Source of the DNA: Dyadobacter pollutisoli
GTDB taxonomy: Bacteria > Bacteroidota > Bacteroidia > Cytophagales > Spirosomataceae
DNA: 64,000 nucleotides
Direction of reading: 5' to 3'
NCBI RefSeq assembly: GCF_026625565.1
Contig: NZ_CP112998.1
Span: forward strand, 4,776,501-4,840,500
Shown here: positions 1 through 8,786 of the stretch, piece by piece
Numbering within the stretch: the stretch's first letter is position 1
Layout: each line of letters begins with the position of its first letter
Translations under genes and position numbers: made by a program
The notes under the pieces: model-generated
Databases searched by the model: none
What the model saw: only the letters and a program-made list of their open reading frames with translations
Told to the model about the DNA's origin: nothing

Positions 1-273
1 TATAACTGGCCCGGTAACATTCGCGAATTGCAGCACGCCATTGAACGCGCCGTAATTCTTTCGCAGGAAAAAACATTGCAGCCCGACGACCTTTTCCTGA
101 AAAGTTCCGCCGGACAACCTACCACCGCCACCGGTTTTGACCTGGAAGACATGGAGAAGACCATGATCGTGAAGGCAATGAAACGCTTCAATGGCAACAT
201 TACCGATGCAGCGCGCGAACTTGGCCTGAGCCGGGCCGCACTTTACCGCCGAATGGAAAAGTACGGGCTGTAA
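1..273 (+). CDS. Sigma-54-dependent response regulator, C-terminal fragment
   Basis: The reading frame is open from base 1, so the gene begins outside the window; 90 codons plus a stop are present. The fragment opens with YNWPGNIRELQ, the WPGN-REL motif near the end of the AAA+ sigma-54 activation domain. It ends in a Fis-type helix-turn-helix (NITDAARELGLSRAALYRRMEKYGL region). Family knowledge says such NtrC-like regulators bind DNA upstream of sigma-54 promoters and remodel the closed complex when phosphorylated. The receiver domain is not visible. The NtrB-like kinase at 9492-10829 could be a partner, but that pairing is only a guess. The family call is secure. Confidence 0.9.
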   Translation, partial: YNWPGNIRELQHAIERAVILSQEKTLQPDDLFLKSSAGQPTTATGFDLEDMEKTMIVKAMKRFNGNITDAARELGLSRAALYRRMEKYGL

Positions 274-335
274 CTGGCATGTTTTTTGGACTAGCAGGAG
301 CGATAGTATTCGATATAAATCAATTTGTTCCGGTA

Positions 336-2282
336 ATGACCAAATATATTCCGTTCTTCTGCCTCATTTTTTGCTGTAACTCTTTATTTGCCCAGGAAAG
401 TAAAATTGTCCCCGTACATTTAAAAAACGTCAAAACCAGTCAGGGTTTCTGGCACGACCGGCTCCAATCCGCTCAGAATGTGACCATTCCGCATGCGTTA
501 CAACAATGCGAGGAGTCCGGCCGGATTAATAACTTCGCGGTGGCGGGAGGACTCAAAAAAGGGAAATTCGAAGGCGTCCGTTTCAATGATTCGGACGTTT
601 TCAAAGTAGTGGAGGGAGCCTCGTATGTGCTTCAAAATCATTACGATCCAAAGCTGGATCATTACCTGGACAGCCTGATCACCCTTTTTGCAGCAGCCCA
701 GGAACCCGACGGCTACCTCTACACGCTCCGTACGATCAACAAAGACACGACCGGCTCCTTCGACTGGATCGCCGGCCCTTACCGGTATTCTTTCGAAAAT
801 GGCAGCCATGAGCTCTACAATGTGGGGCACCTTTATGAAGCAGCTGTTGCACACTACGAAGCTACCGGCAAAAAGAATTTATTGAATGTCGCCATCAAAA
901 ACGCGGACCATCTCGTCAAAACCATTGGCCCTAAACCAGGTCAATTGGTAGTGGTTCCAGGTCACGAAGAAATCGAAATTGCATTAATCAGACTTTACCG
1001 AACAACCGGCAAAAAAGAGTACCTCAATCTGTCCCGTTTTTTTATCGACATGCGTGGTCGCTCCGACAAACGCACCCTGTTTTTGGACGAACACAAGCTT
1101 GGCCCTTCCTATTTTCAGGACCAGGTACCGTTTGTTCGCCAGCGCGAGGCGGTCGGCCATGCGGTACGTGCGCAATACCTGTACACGGCCGTCGCTGATA
1201 TGCTGACGCTCGAAAACAATCCCCAATACGAGACTGCCATTCACGCGATCTGGGATGATGCTACTCATAAAAAGCAATACATTACCGGCGGCGTGGGTGC
1301 GCGGGAAGACGGCGAGGCGTTTGACAAAGCTTACATCCTGCCCAATGACAATGCGTACGCGGAAACCTGTGCTGCCATTGCAAATATGCTTTGGAATCAT
1401 AAAATGTACCTTTCCACGGGTGAAGCCAAGTATATGGATGTTTTTGAACGTGTGCTTTATAATGGCTTTTTAGGCGGAATGTCGGTCAATGGTGATAAGT
1501 ATTTTTATGTTAATCCAATGGCTTCCAATGGTGTGAATGATTTCAAAAGTGGTCATGGCGCAGAGCGGCAGTCATGGTTCGGAACGGCCTGCTGCCCCAC
1601 CAATGTATCGCGTTTCCTTCCTTCCATGCCGGGTTACATTTACGCGACGCGTGGTAACGAGCTCGTCGTGAACCTGTTCGCTGATAATGAGGCTAATCTG
1701 ACAGTTGGCAATGTACCGGTCAAATTGACCCAGCAGACCAACTATCCATGGGAGGGAAATATCAAAATCACTGTTTACCCGGAAAAGCCAGCCACTTTTC
1801 CACTATCCATCCGCATTCCGGGTTGGGCTACCGGCGAGGCCATTCCCGGTAATTTGTACACTTATCAGGACAAACTTTCCAAGCCGGTCACATTATTGAT
1901 CAATGGAAAGAAAAGCGATGCTACCATTGAAAAAGGCTATCTCAAAATTACCCGCCCCTGGAAAAAGGGTGACCTAGTAGAACTGACGCTCGATATGCCT
2001 GTTCGCAAAGTTGTGTCAAACGAAAATGTTAAAACGAATCAGGGTAAGGTCGCCATTGAGCGCGGCCCTGTACTTTACTGTGCGGAAGGGCACGACAATG
2101 GTGGCAAGGCACTTTCGATCCGCATTTCGGGAACACAGTCCTTTGTTCCGCAGTATCAAAAAGACATGCTCGGCGGTATCAATGTGCTTAAAACAAACGA
2201 AGGGAACATCACATTGATCCCCTATTACGCCTGGGCAAACCGCGGTGCGAATGAAATGACGATTTGGTTTGATGCCAGGTAA
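336..2282 (+). CDS. Glycoside hydrolase family 127 (DUF1680), beta-L-arabinofuranosidase-like, secreted
   Basis: The protein is 648 aa from the ATG at 336, which begins a clear signal peptide (MTKYIPFFCLIFCCNSLFAQ); an upstream in-frame ATG at 279 would bury it. GH127 enzymes release beta-L-arabinofuranose with a zinc-held cysteine nucleophile. The expected ligands are visible: Glu343 and Cys345 in AETC, and the Cys419-Cys420 pair in GTACCPTN. An all-alpha barrel precedes C-terminal beta domains. It probably acts in the periplasm or at the surface on plant or microbial arabinose-containing glycans. No polysaccharide-utilisation partners adjoin it. The stop is 3 bases from the convergent LEA gene. 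Substrate is uncertain because the family also contains other specificities. Confidence 0.87.
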   Translation: MTKYIPFFCLIFCCNSLFAQESKIVPVHLKNVKTSQGFWHDRLQSAQNVTIPHALQQCEESGRINNFAVAGGLKKGKFEGVRFNDSDVFKVVEGASYVLQNHYDPKLDHYLDSLITLFAAAQEPDGYLYTLRTINKDTTGSFDWIAGPYRYSFENGSHELYNVGHLYEAAVAHYEATGKKNLLNVAIKNADHLVKTIGPKPGQLVVVPGHEEIEIALIRLYRTTGKKEYLNLSRFFIDMRGRSDKRTLFLDEHKLGPSYFQDQVPFVRQREAVGHAVRAQYLYTAVADMLTLENNPQYETAIHAIWDDATHKKQYITGGVGAREDGEAFDKAYILPNDNAYAETCAAIANMLWNHKMYLSTGEAKYMDVFERVLYNGFLGGMSVNGDKYFYVNPMASNGVNDFKSGHGAERQSWFGTACCPTNVSRFLPSMPGYIYATRGNELVVNLFADNEANLTVGNVPVKLTQQTNYPWEGNIKITVYPEKPATFPLSIRIPGWATGEAIPGNLYTYQDKLSKPVTLLINGKKSDATIEKGYLKITRPWKKGDLVELTLDMPVRKVVSNENVKTNQGKVAIERGPVLYCAEGHDNGGKALSIRISGTQSFVPQYQKDMLGGINVLKTNEGNITLIPYYAWANRGANEMTIWFDAR

Positions 2283-2285
2283 CGG

Positions 2286-3209
2286 TTATTTCGATAAATT
2301 CTTCTGAACCGTTTCCAGGTCCTTCAATTCACCATTGACGATGATATTGACGTCACTGTTTTTGAACACCTCATTCTCGGAAACTAGTTTACTTTTGAAA
2401 TATAATGTAAATGGAAGCGACTTGCCTTTGGCGATCAACTGGCCTGTCGCTTTCAAAATTTTACCCATATCGATCGCTAATGGTATGTCGTAAATTTCAT
2501 GGCTTTTCCCTTTGATTTTGGTAGTACCCTTCACACTTCCCTCCGCCAGCCGCTTCTGCTTGCCCAGATCCACCACATAAGAAGGATCTTCAAACTGTAC
2601 CGGAAACGGATTTTGGTTTGAAAATTTGAGTTTTAGCACCACCTGAGACTTCGACAGTCTGAATTTGGTCATATCATAATCCACAATTTCCACTTTCGGA
2701 AGCCGGTATAGCGGCAACCTTTTGTCCATGTCCAGCACAATGGTATCTTTTCCCAGAAATGGCTTGGCCAGATGGAACCGGCCTTCGAAATGATAATTGG
2801 CGCTATCCTCTCCTTTTGCAGCTTCCGAGTCTCCCTCGGCTTTCAGCTTCTTAATTTTCAGCTGCGATGGAAGCTCCACCACAGTGCTATCCCTTGCTTC
2901 CAGTCTCAGCAGCTCGGCATGTTTATTCTCTATAATGGTCACGCCGTTCATTTTCACCAGGTAACTAAAATCTTCAATATCCAGTCCGAAGGGCAGCGGA
3001 TTGTCGACCAGTAACTTCAACGACAGGTCAATGGTGCTGTCGGTAATGTTGCTGATACGCCCGATCCCCATCTCGACCCTGGGTTTCAGTCCTGACGCCG
3101 GATTTGCATTATCGCCTTTGTACTTTTTGAAAAAATACCAGCCAGCACCAACAATCGAAATTAAGACCAGAAGGGTTATTACAGTTTTAGGAAACCTGTT
3201 GCCGCGCAT
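2286..3209 (-). CDS. LEA14-like (LEA type 2, WHy domain) membrane-anchored protein
   Basis: The protein is 307 aa, starting at MRGNRFPKTVITLLVLISIVGAGWYFF, a single N-terminal membrane segment after a short basic stretch; an ATG 51 bases upstream gives an unlikely hydrophilic lead. The rest holds two tandem beta-rich LEA2/WHy-like repeats, recognisable by pairs such as LLVDNPLPFGLDIEDFSY and FSNQNPFPVQFEDPSY (N-P-x-P-x-x-x-x-x-x-D pattern). Proteins of this kind in Bacteroidota are thought to sit in the periplasm and are linked loosely to desiccation or envelope stress. A specific role cannot be read from the sequence. It converges with the GH127 gene with only 3 bases between stops. Confidence 0.75.
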   Translation of the reverse strand: MRGNRFPKTVITLLVLISIVGAGWYFFKKYKGDNANPASGLKPRVEMGIGRISNITDSTIDLSLKLLVDNPLPFGLDIEDFSYLVKMNGVTIIENKHAELLRLEARDSTVVELPSQLKIKKLKAEGDSEAAKGEDSANYHFEGRFHLAKPFLGKDTIVLDMDKRLPLYRLPKVEIVDYDMTKFRLSKSQVVLKLKFSNQNPFPVQFEDPSYVVDLGKQKRLAEGSVKGTTKIKGKSHEIYDIPLAIDMGKILKATGQLIAKGKSLPFTLYFKSKLVSENEVFKNSDVNIIVNGELKDLETVQKNLSK

Positions 3210-3475
3210 ATCGAATGATTTAATATGATGAAATCGATAATCTTCTGTTAAAAAAATCATTCCCTATATTCTTCATACCCATTCCATAGTTTACCCCGCT
3301 TCCACATAAAACAAACTGTTCGTAAACGTATATGTGGACATTAGTCTTCATTCCAGACAACCAATCTGCAACGACAGCCAATTTTGATTTTGGTATGGTT
3401 TTTAAACCGGAATTGTGAAGAATGATAGGTTTCATTCGATTTTAAAACCATTTACCTTTTAATCAACGACTAACT

Positions 3476-4018
3476 ATGAAAGCGACCAAAAGCAAAACTG
3501 CCACCCGACAAATTACGGATACAGATAGTGAAAAACTGAAAGAACTATTTATAGACGGGCTTAAAGACATTTACTGGGCAGAAAAGAATCTGACAAAAGC
3601 ATTGCCCAAAATGGCTAAAAACGCAACTTCCGAAGAATTGAAATCCGCTTTCGATATGCATACTACTGAAACAGAAGAACATGTAAGCAGATTGGAGGAG
3701 ATTTTCGGGATGGTTGGTGAAAAAGCACAAGCAAAAAAATGTGCTGCTATGGAAGGACTGATTGAAGAAGCAAACGAGATCATCAGCAGTACTGATAAAG
3801 GAACTATGGTGCGCGACTGCGGACTGATTATGGCCGCCCAAAAAGTAGAACATTACGAAATTGCCTCTTATGGAACGCTGCGAAACATCGCCCGCACTCT
3901 CGGCCACACCGACGTTGCGGACCTGCTGCAACAAACACTTGACCAGGAAGGCGAAACGGATCATAAGCTGACCGAGCTGGCTGAAACGTATGTGAACGAG
4001 GAAGCAAACGCAGAGTAA
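3476..4018 (+). CDS. DUF892 / YciF-type ferritin-like protein
   Basis: The 180-aa protein has a basic, disordered N terminus (about 20 residues) followed by the DUF892 four-helix bundle beginning at LKELFIDGLKDIYWAEKNLTKA. Conserved acidic and histidine residues (E, H in the helices, e.g. TTETEEHVSRLEEIF and QKVEHYEIASYGTL) are those expected of a di-iron ferritin-like core. Family members (YciE/YciF) are induced by osmotic, desiccation and other stresses; their reaction is not settled. It is monocistronic and followed by a strong hairpin at 4039-4073. The neighbouring flavin-binding stress protein and LEA-like protein suggest a general stress group. Confidence 0.88.
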   Translation: MKATKSKTATRQITDTDSEKLKELFIDGLKDIYWAEKNLTKALPKMAKNATSEELKSAFDMHTTETEEHVSRLEEIFGMVGEKAQAKKCAAMEGLIEEANEIISSTDKGTMVRDCGLIMAAQKVEHYEIASYGTLRNIARTLGHTDVADLLQQTLDQEGETDHKLTELAETYVNEEANAE

Positions 4019-4038
4019 TCGCGCCGCATTCGAAGCAA

Positions 4039-4073
4039 AAAGAGCTGGTCGACAAATTGTCAACCAGCTCTTT
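4039..4073. terminator. Bidirectional terminator hairpin
   Basis: An inverted repeat AAAGAGCTGGT ... ACCAGCTCTTT continues inwards as GAC/GTC around an AATT loop. It lies between the convergent DUF892 gene and the PNPOx-like gene and has A- and T-rich edges, so it can serve both strands. Confidence 0.75.
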
Positions 4074-4092
4074 ACATTTCACGATATTCAAT

Positions 4093-4596
4093 CTATCCAA
4101 CCAGATTCAGCTTCCCATGATCGCCTCCCTCGGGTGTCGTTCCGGTCAGCACAGCCTTGATCATAGAGAAAAATACGACCATCTTGGACGAAGTACTGTC
4201 CCAATAGGCCGCCTCATCGGTGGTCACTTTCAGTACCACCAGATTAGGGTCGTCCTTACCTTCCGGGAACCACGCCTTCGACATAGGGTTCCACAGTTCT
4301 TCTTTTCTCGCTTCACTTTCTACAATGGCCGCGTTTCCCGAAACACTAATATATGTATTGCTCTTTGGGTCGGAGTAAATAAGCGTTACCGGCTCCCGGC
4401 GGTTTGTTTCATCACCAATTTCCGTATTCCGGCTGGTAAAAAACCATACATTCCCGTCAGTATCTATTTCGAGCGTAGTCATCGGCCTGGACTCTATTTT
4501 TCCGTCGCTGTAAGTGGTATACATGCAAAACCGGATGTCTTCGGCCAATGATTTCAGTTTTTTTATGGCTTCTCTGTCTTCAAAATCCTTTTCCAT
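4093..4596 (-). CDS. General stress protein 26-type pyridoxamine 5'-phosphate oxidase fold protein
   Basis: The 167-aa protein has the split-barrel flavin-binding fold (Pyrid_ox_like). Visible landmarks are IRFCMYTTYSDGKIESRPM near residue 22, the NVWFFTSRNTEIGDE strand, and VTLIYSDPKSNTYISVSGNA. These resemble B. subtilis general stress protein 26 homologues, which bind FMN or FAD; they are not true PdxH enzymes. The start ATG at 4596 is the only good one. It converges with the DUF892 gene and shares its terminator. A role in stress or redox is inferred from the family and context only. Confidence 0.85.
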   Translation of the reverse strand: MEKDFEDREAIKKLKSLAEDIRFCMYTTYSDGKIESRPMTTLEIDTDGNVWFFTSRNTEIGDETNRREPVTLIYSDPKSNTYISVSGNAAIVESEARKEELWNPMSKAWFPEGKDDPNLVVLKVTTDEAAYWDSTSSKMVVFFSMIKAVLTGTTPEGGDHGKLNLVG

Positions 4597-4673
4597 AACT
4601 GTTGTATTTTACATCTTTTGAAACAATCATTTTCAAAAGATCCTTACAACAACCGTTCCAAAGTCGTGAAGCG

Positions 4674-4949
4674 TCAGCTACGCATCAATTTCTCGTACTC
4701 ACGCTCAGCCAATTGTTTTTCGTCAAGGTTTCCGTAAGCTGTGAAATAATGCGTGGCCAGTCCGATTCCCCAACCAATCATTGGAAACACAGGCCACGGG
4801 AAAATATCATTGCCTGTGAATGGAAATGTTGAAACCAGGTAAATCAGCCACAAACCTCCATTCACGATCAGGTAAGTGCGTAGGTGCATGACGAAAGCAG
4901 CTCGTTTTTTAGCTTTTCTCCAAACGAATTCATTGCGTAGCGGTTCCAT
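4674..4949 (-). CDS. 2TM-domain small membrane protein
   Basis: The 91-aa protein begins MEPLRNEFVWRKAKKRAAFVMHLRTYL, a pattern typical of the 2TM domain, followed by two membrane helices (TYLIVNGGLWLIYLVSTF and the WPVFPMIGWGIGLATHYFTA stretch) and a charged C-terminal tail. In Bacteroidota this domain is found alone or fused to LytTR regulators; no enzymatic role is known. A dyad at 4988-5016 and a possible -7 box at 5022-5029 lie upstream, so it may be repressed by a dimeric regulator encoded elsewhere. It is 77 bases from the PNPOx-like gene and could be co-transcribed with it. Confidence 0.8.
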   Translation of the reverse strand: MEPLRNEFVWRKAKKRAAFVMHLRTYLIVNGGLWLIYLVSTFPFTGNDIFPWPVFPMIGWGIGLATHYFTAYGNLDEKQLAEREYEKLMRS

Positions 4950-4987
4950 GATTTTAGGCTTTTTTGGTTCAGAACATTTTTTTTGAA

Positions 4988-5016
4988 TCAGTAACCGACT
5001 GTCCGTCAGTTACTGA
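4988..5016. promoter_or_regulatory. Operator-like dyad upstream of the 2TM gene
   Basis: The arms TCAGTAAC-c-GAC and GTC-a-GTTACTGA surround a 5-base centre (tgtcc), a 12-position dyad with one mismatch. On the minus strand a TATATTTG box lies just upstream (5029 to 5022), placing the dyad at about the transcription start. The arrangement is typical of a repressor site, for example of the TetR class, but no such regulator is encoded nearby. The -33 element is not evident. Confidence 0.4.
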
Positions 5017-5123
5017 ATATTCAAATATATATTGACTTTGATCATGGAGCCTGCTGATTCCGATGGAGTTAATAATTATTCCGATGAAGCATCAAAATAT
5101 GGTGACGAACCGAACATCAAATT

Positions 5124-7442
5124 TTAGAATTCGAGGCGGTAGTTCAGGATTGGAAGCAAACCGGTTTGGGTAATGAGTTTCACACGGTCATTTTTCCTGT
5201 CATAGTGCTGGTCATGCGCATTCAAACGATTGGTCACATTTTGTATATCCAGGGAAATCGTGGAAGTAGTGCGCTTCTTATTTTTGGTATAGCTTACCCG
5301 GAGATCGGTGCGGAAGTAATGTGGCAATTGTTGCGAGTAGCTGCGCGTCCAATCCCTCTCGGTTTTACCGGTTTCTCTCGATTTCGCAAGATCAATCGGA
5401 GTCGTACGGTTACCCCCTGAGGCCAGCAACTTGACATTTGCTGCGAAAATATTGGTCTTGTTTTTCCCGACTTTCCATTCCTTCCCAGCCAGCACATTCT
5501 GCACATACTGACCATTAAACCGGCTGTCACGCTCAATCCCATCACGTCCTGTGTATTTGGACTGATAAAGCGAAGTAGTACTCATCAGGTAAAAACCGCC
5601 GGTCAATGCTTTCTCCACGGTCAGCTCCACACCATAGCTCCGTCCTTTTCCGTCGCTGGTCAGCGAATCGCTGACGAAACCGCTGATCTCGTTGATTTGT
5701 GAATTGTGTAGCAGGAAAGGCGTCGTCGTGTTCGCAGGCCCGATCGGCACATTATAATGATGCTGATAGTAAGTTTCACCCAAAATGCGCCAGCTCGAAG
5801 TCGGTCGAAATTCATAGCCTAGTACCAAATGCGCCGATTTCATTAGTTTGAGGTTTTTATTGAGCAGATCAGTCTTACCATCCGGTACCTTCACCTGAGC
5901 AAAATAGGTAGAGATCGACTCGGTTTTACTATGCAAACCTGCCCCGAAACTAATGGTAGATTTCGGCGCAACCGACCATTTCATTCCAAGTCTGGGTTCA
6001 ATGGAATACTGATTGTTCAGCCCCAAAAGCATTCCGTGCACGCCTCCATTCACGGTTACGGTAGGCGATAAACGCGACTTCCACTGCGCATATCCCTGGA
6101 ACAGCTGTGTGTTCCCTTTCTGGTCAACGTTGACCTGGAATGGCCCATCCTCATTGTCCCTGTCGAACAGGTTAAAATCAAGATGGTTTATAATGACACC
6201 CAGCCTTAAAGTATTTCTAGCATTCACTTTGTAGTTATAGAGCGAGGAAAGCCGGAGTGCCTGGTTGACGAAATTTTGCTGGTATGTCGCTTTCAGATCT
6301 TTGTCATAGAAATCCCCGCTCTGGCTCGTGGCTGAGTAGGAAACGATGTTCTCCATGTAAGAACGGTTGTTGATATATCTCAAATAATTGACTCCGATAA
6401 TACCGCGATTGGACTTAAATTTCTCCTTAAAATCATCGTCATCCACTGTTGAAGTGCTCAATCCACCCATTCCCCAGACGGTAACCACCACTTTCTCGTC
6501 GTAAGGGATATATACCTTAAAAGCACCATCCTGAAAATCGATCGAAGCATCGCCGTTGAGATTAACCCCAATCTTATTAAGAACAGAGAGGGTAGAATAG
6601 CGATAGTTAGCCAGATAAGAAGCTCCGCCTTTCGGGCCAATGGGACCTTCCGCGGCGAAATCGAGTCCAAGGATTCCGGCTTGCAATGCATATTCCCGCT
6701 TTTCATTGTTTCCTTTCCTTAGTTTTAAATCAAATACACCCGAAGTCGCATTACCATATTCCGCCGGGAAAGCACCGGTGAGAAAGTCCGAATTACCAAG
6801 CACATTGGCACTTAGCGCACTTATCCCTCCTCCACTGGAACCTTCCTGGGCAAAATGGTTCGGATTAGGAATCTCTACTCCTTCCATCCTCCACAGCATT
6901 CCTTTGGGACTGTTTCCGCGGATAATGATCTGGTTACTGCCGTCATCATTGGTAGCAACGCCGGCAAATGACAAAGCCATCCGGGCAGGATCATTGACAG
7001 CGGCTGCGAACCGCTTGGTCTGGTCCACCGTAAATGAGCGGCCACTCACACTAACCATATCATTGAGTGGGGCGCCATTTTCCTTTTGTGCTTTGATAAC
7101 CACCTCATTCAATGACCGAAATGATTCCGTGAGTTTAACATTTAGTTCCACCTCCTTTCCTGAGCCAACATTGATTTCCTGAAGAAAAGCATCGTCGTAA
7201 CCCACGCTGGTGATTTTGAACGAATGACGACCGATCGCTAGATTTTCGATACGAAAATTCCCTTCGGTGTCCGTAGCAGCACCCATTATCGGATTGACGG
7301 AAGTGACGATAACATTGGCGCCAATGACAGGCTGCTGAGATTCAGTGTCGACGATTCGGCCTTTGACAGTTTGCGTAGGTTGCTGAGCATGAGCCAGGGC
7401 GCACCACGCCCCGGCCATTAATGTGAAGAAAAATTTTTTCAT
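5124..7442 (-). CDS. TonB-dependent receptor with N-terminal carboxypeptidase-regulatory domain
   Basis: The protein is 772 aa from the ATG at 7442, which starts a signal peptide (MKKFFFTLMAGAWCALAHAQ); the ATG 24 bases further upstream adds eight polar residues. A CarboxypepD_reg-like Ig domain (TVKGRIVDTESQQPVIGANV) is followed by a plug region with the RGNSPKGMLWRMEGVEIPNP motif, and then an outer-membrane beta-barrel ending in aromatic F (NYRLEF). It imports an unknown substrate across the outer membrane using TonB energy. No SusD partner or lipoprotein adjoins, so the substrate cannot be inferred. Confidence 0.9.
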   Translation of the reverse strand: MKKFFFTLMAGAWCALAHAQQPTQTVKGRIVDTESQQPVIGANVIVTSVNPIMGAATDTEGNFRIENLAIGRHSFKITSVGYDDAFLQEINVGSGKEVELNVKLTESFRSLNEVVIKAQKENGAPLNDMVSVSGRSFTVDQTKRFAAAVNDPARMALSFAGVATNDDGSNQIIIRGNSPKGMLWRMEGVEIPNPNHFAQEGSSGGGISALSANVLGNSDFLTGAFPAEYGNATSGVFDLKLRKGNNEKREYALQAGILGLDFAAEGPIGPKGGASYLANYRYSTLSVLNKIGVNLNGDASIDFQDGAFKVYIPYDEKVVVTVWGMGGLSTSTVDDDDFKEKFKSNRGIIGVNYLRYINNRSYMENIVSYSATSQSGDFYDKDLKATYQQNFVNQALRLSSLYNYKVNARNTLRLGVIINHLDFNLFDRDNEDGPFQVNVDQKGNTQLFQGYAQWKSRLSPTVTVNGGVHGMLLGLNNQYSIEPRLGMKWSVAPKSTISFGAGLHSKTESISTYFAQVKVPDGKTDLLNKNLKLMKSAHLVLGYEFRPTSSWRILGETYYQHHYNVPIGPANTTTPFLLHNSQINEISGFVSDSLTSDGKGRSYGVELTVEKALTGGFYLMSTTSLYQSKYTGRDGIERDSRFNGQYVQNVLAGKEWKVGKNKTNIFAANVKLLASGGNRTTPIDLAKSRETGKTERDWTRSYSQQLPHYFRTDLRVSYTKNKKRTTSTISLDIQNVTNRLNAHDQHYDRKNDRVKLITQTGLLPILNYRLEF

Positions 7443-7548
7443 AGCTGTTGTTTTCAATTCTGACAACTCAGCTACGGCTTACCCTAATTTTGGTTTGAAA
7501 AATTATTTTCTTGTTATACCTGCCACATGACACTCTGTAAGAAATCCA

Positions 7549-7746
7549 TTAAATGTAATCTTGGAACCCTAAAATCGGATCATCAAAACCATCCTGAATC
7601 TCAATAAGTCCTTTTGCCAACCCTGCAACCCTTTTGCTTGATTTGACCCGGGATTTAGGTTTGAGTGAATCAATGAATTTTGACACCTCAGCTTTTTGAT
7701 GCTGGGGTAACCCGGACAATTTGGTGTATAGTTTCAGATCTGTCAT
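7549..7746 (-). CDS. DUF2281-like small protein (orphan antitoxin-like)
   Basis: The 65-aa protein opens TDLKLYTKLSGLPQHQKAEVSKFIDSL and ends AGLAKGLIEIQDGFDDPILGFQDYI. This matches the usual DUF2281 layout: a short helical N-terminal part and a C-terminal D-F-D-P-L-x-x-F tail. Such proteins often precede PIN-domain or other toxins and are regarded as antitoxin-like. Here no toxin gene follows: the next gene downstream on the strand is the TonB receptor. It is therefore an orphan, or its partner has been lost. Function unproven. Confidence 0.65.
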   Translation of the reverse strand: MTDLKLYTKLSGLPQHQKAEVSKFIDSLKPKSRVKSSKRVAGLAKGLIEIQDGFDDPILGFQDYI

Positions 7747-7866
7747 AACAAGCTGGCTTTTAACAAATTTACAAAAAAGATCCTGATCAAAGAGCTTGCG
7801 TGAAAGCGGCCCGCATTACTCTTACTTGTTTAGACGTAGCTTTGACGAGGTGGTCACATACTACCC

Positions 7867-8685
7867 CTATAAAATTTGCATCGGCATCGGAGCATACGAA
7901 TGATTGAGTGGCCCAGAGCCCTGACCTGTTTTGACGTCCTTACCAGCTTCAATCGCGCCGGAAATGTACTCTTTGGCAAAAATGATCGCTTCCGTGAGAG
8001 AACTTCCTTTTGCAACCCACGTTGCGATCGCGGACGATAATGTGCAGCCTGTACCATGTACATTGGTGCTGTCGATGTAGTCGGATTCCAGCGTAAGCGT
8101 ATCCTGGCCGCGCTGCGCAAAAACGTCAAATAATGTTTCCCCTACCAGATGCCCGCCTTTGAGCAATACCGCTTTGCAGCCGTTCCGTATCATCTCCGAG
8201 GCTGCTTCTTTCATTTTTTCCAAAGAATCGATTTTGCCTGACATCAAAATCTCCCCTTCGTCCAGGTTAGGCGTGATCAGGTCTGCAAGAGGAAATAACT
8301 CACTCCATAACACCTCAATGGTCTCTTCACGAATGAGCTTTGAACCGCTGGTGGACACCATAACCGGGTCAAAAATTACAAACCGGGGTTTAAAACGCGC
8401 CAATACTCCGGCGATAACCAGCGCAGCCTCGGCGGTATTGATCATCCCGATCTTGACTGCATCAATGGTAATGTCTTCAAAAACGGCTTCGAGTTGCTCT
8501 TGTAAAAATATGGACGGAACAGGGTGAATCGCCCTGACACCGCGCGTGTTCTGGGCTGTTAATGCTGTAATCGCGGAGGTACCGTATGCTCCTAAGGCTG
8601 CGATAGTTTTGAGGTCGGCCTGAATACCGGCACCGCCGCCACTGTCTGAGCCTGCTATGGTTAGTATGGTGGGATATCGGTTCAT
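7867..8685 (-). CDS. thiD: Hydroxymethylpyrimidine/phosphomethylpyrimidine kinase ThiD
   Basis: The 272-aa protein starts at MNRYPTILTIAGSDSGGGAG; the in-frame ATG 36 bases upstream is unlikely because it adds residues before the first ribokinase-fold strand. It phosphorylates HMP and HMP-P with ATP in the pyrimidine branch of thiamine biosynthesis. The GSDSGGGAGIQAD substrate loop, the LLKGGH motif and the C-terminal NVHGTGCTLSSA anion-hole/catalytic Cys segment are all present. Length is normal for the family. It stands alone, without other thi genes, and no TPP riboswitch was recognised in the 101 bases upstream. It is divergent from the HAD phosphatase. Confidence 0.93.
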   Translation of the reverse strand: MNRYPTILTIAGSDSGGGAGIQADLKTIAALGAYGTSAITALTAQNTRGVRAIHPVPSIFLQEQLEAVFEDITIDAVKIGMINTAEAALVIAGVLARFKPRFVIFDPVMVSTSGSKLIREETIEVLWSELFPLADLITPNLDEGEILMSGKIDSLEKMKEAASEMIRNGCKAVLLKGGHLVGETLFDVFAQRGQDTLTLESDYIDSTNVHGTGCTLSSAIATWVAKGSSLTEAIIFAKEYISGAIEAGKDVKTGQGSGPLNHSYAPMPMQIL

Positions 8686-8786
8686 GTAGAGCGTTCTATA
8701 ATTTTCACAAAAGGATTTCACCGAAGGAAAGAAGCGGCGAATGTAGTAGTTTTGGGTGGTTATTAAAAAAATACACTCACCTGATA

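Noticed and set aside
8686..8786. TPP riboswitch upstream of thiD
   Set aside because: No CTGAGA-type conserved elements or matching stems are present in the short divergent gap.
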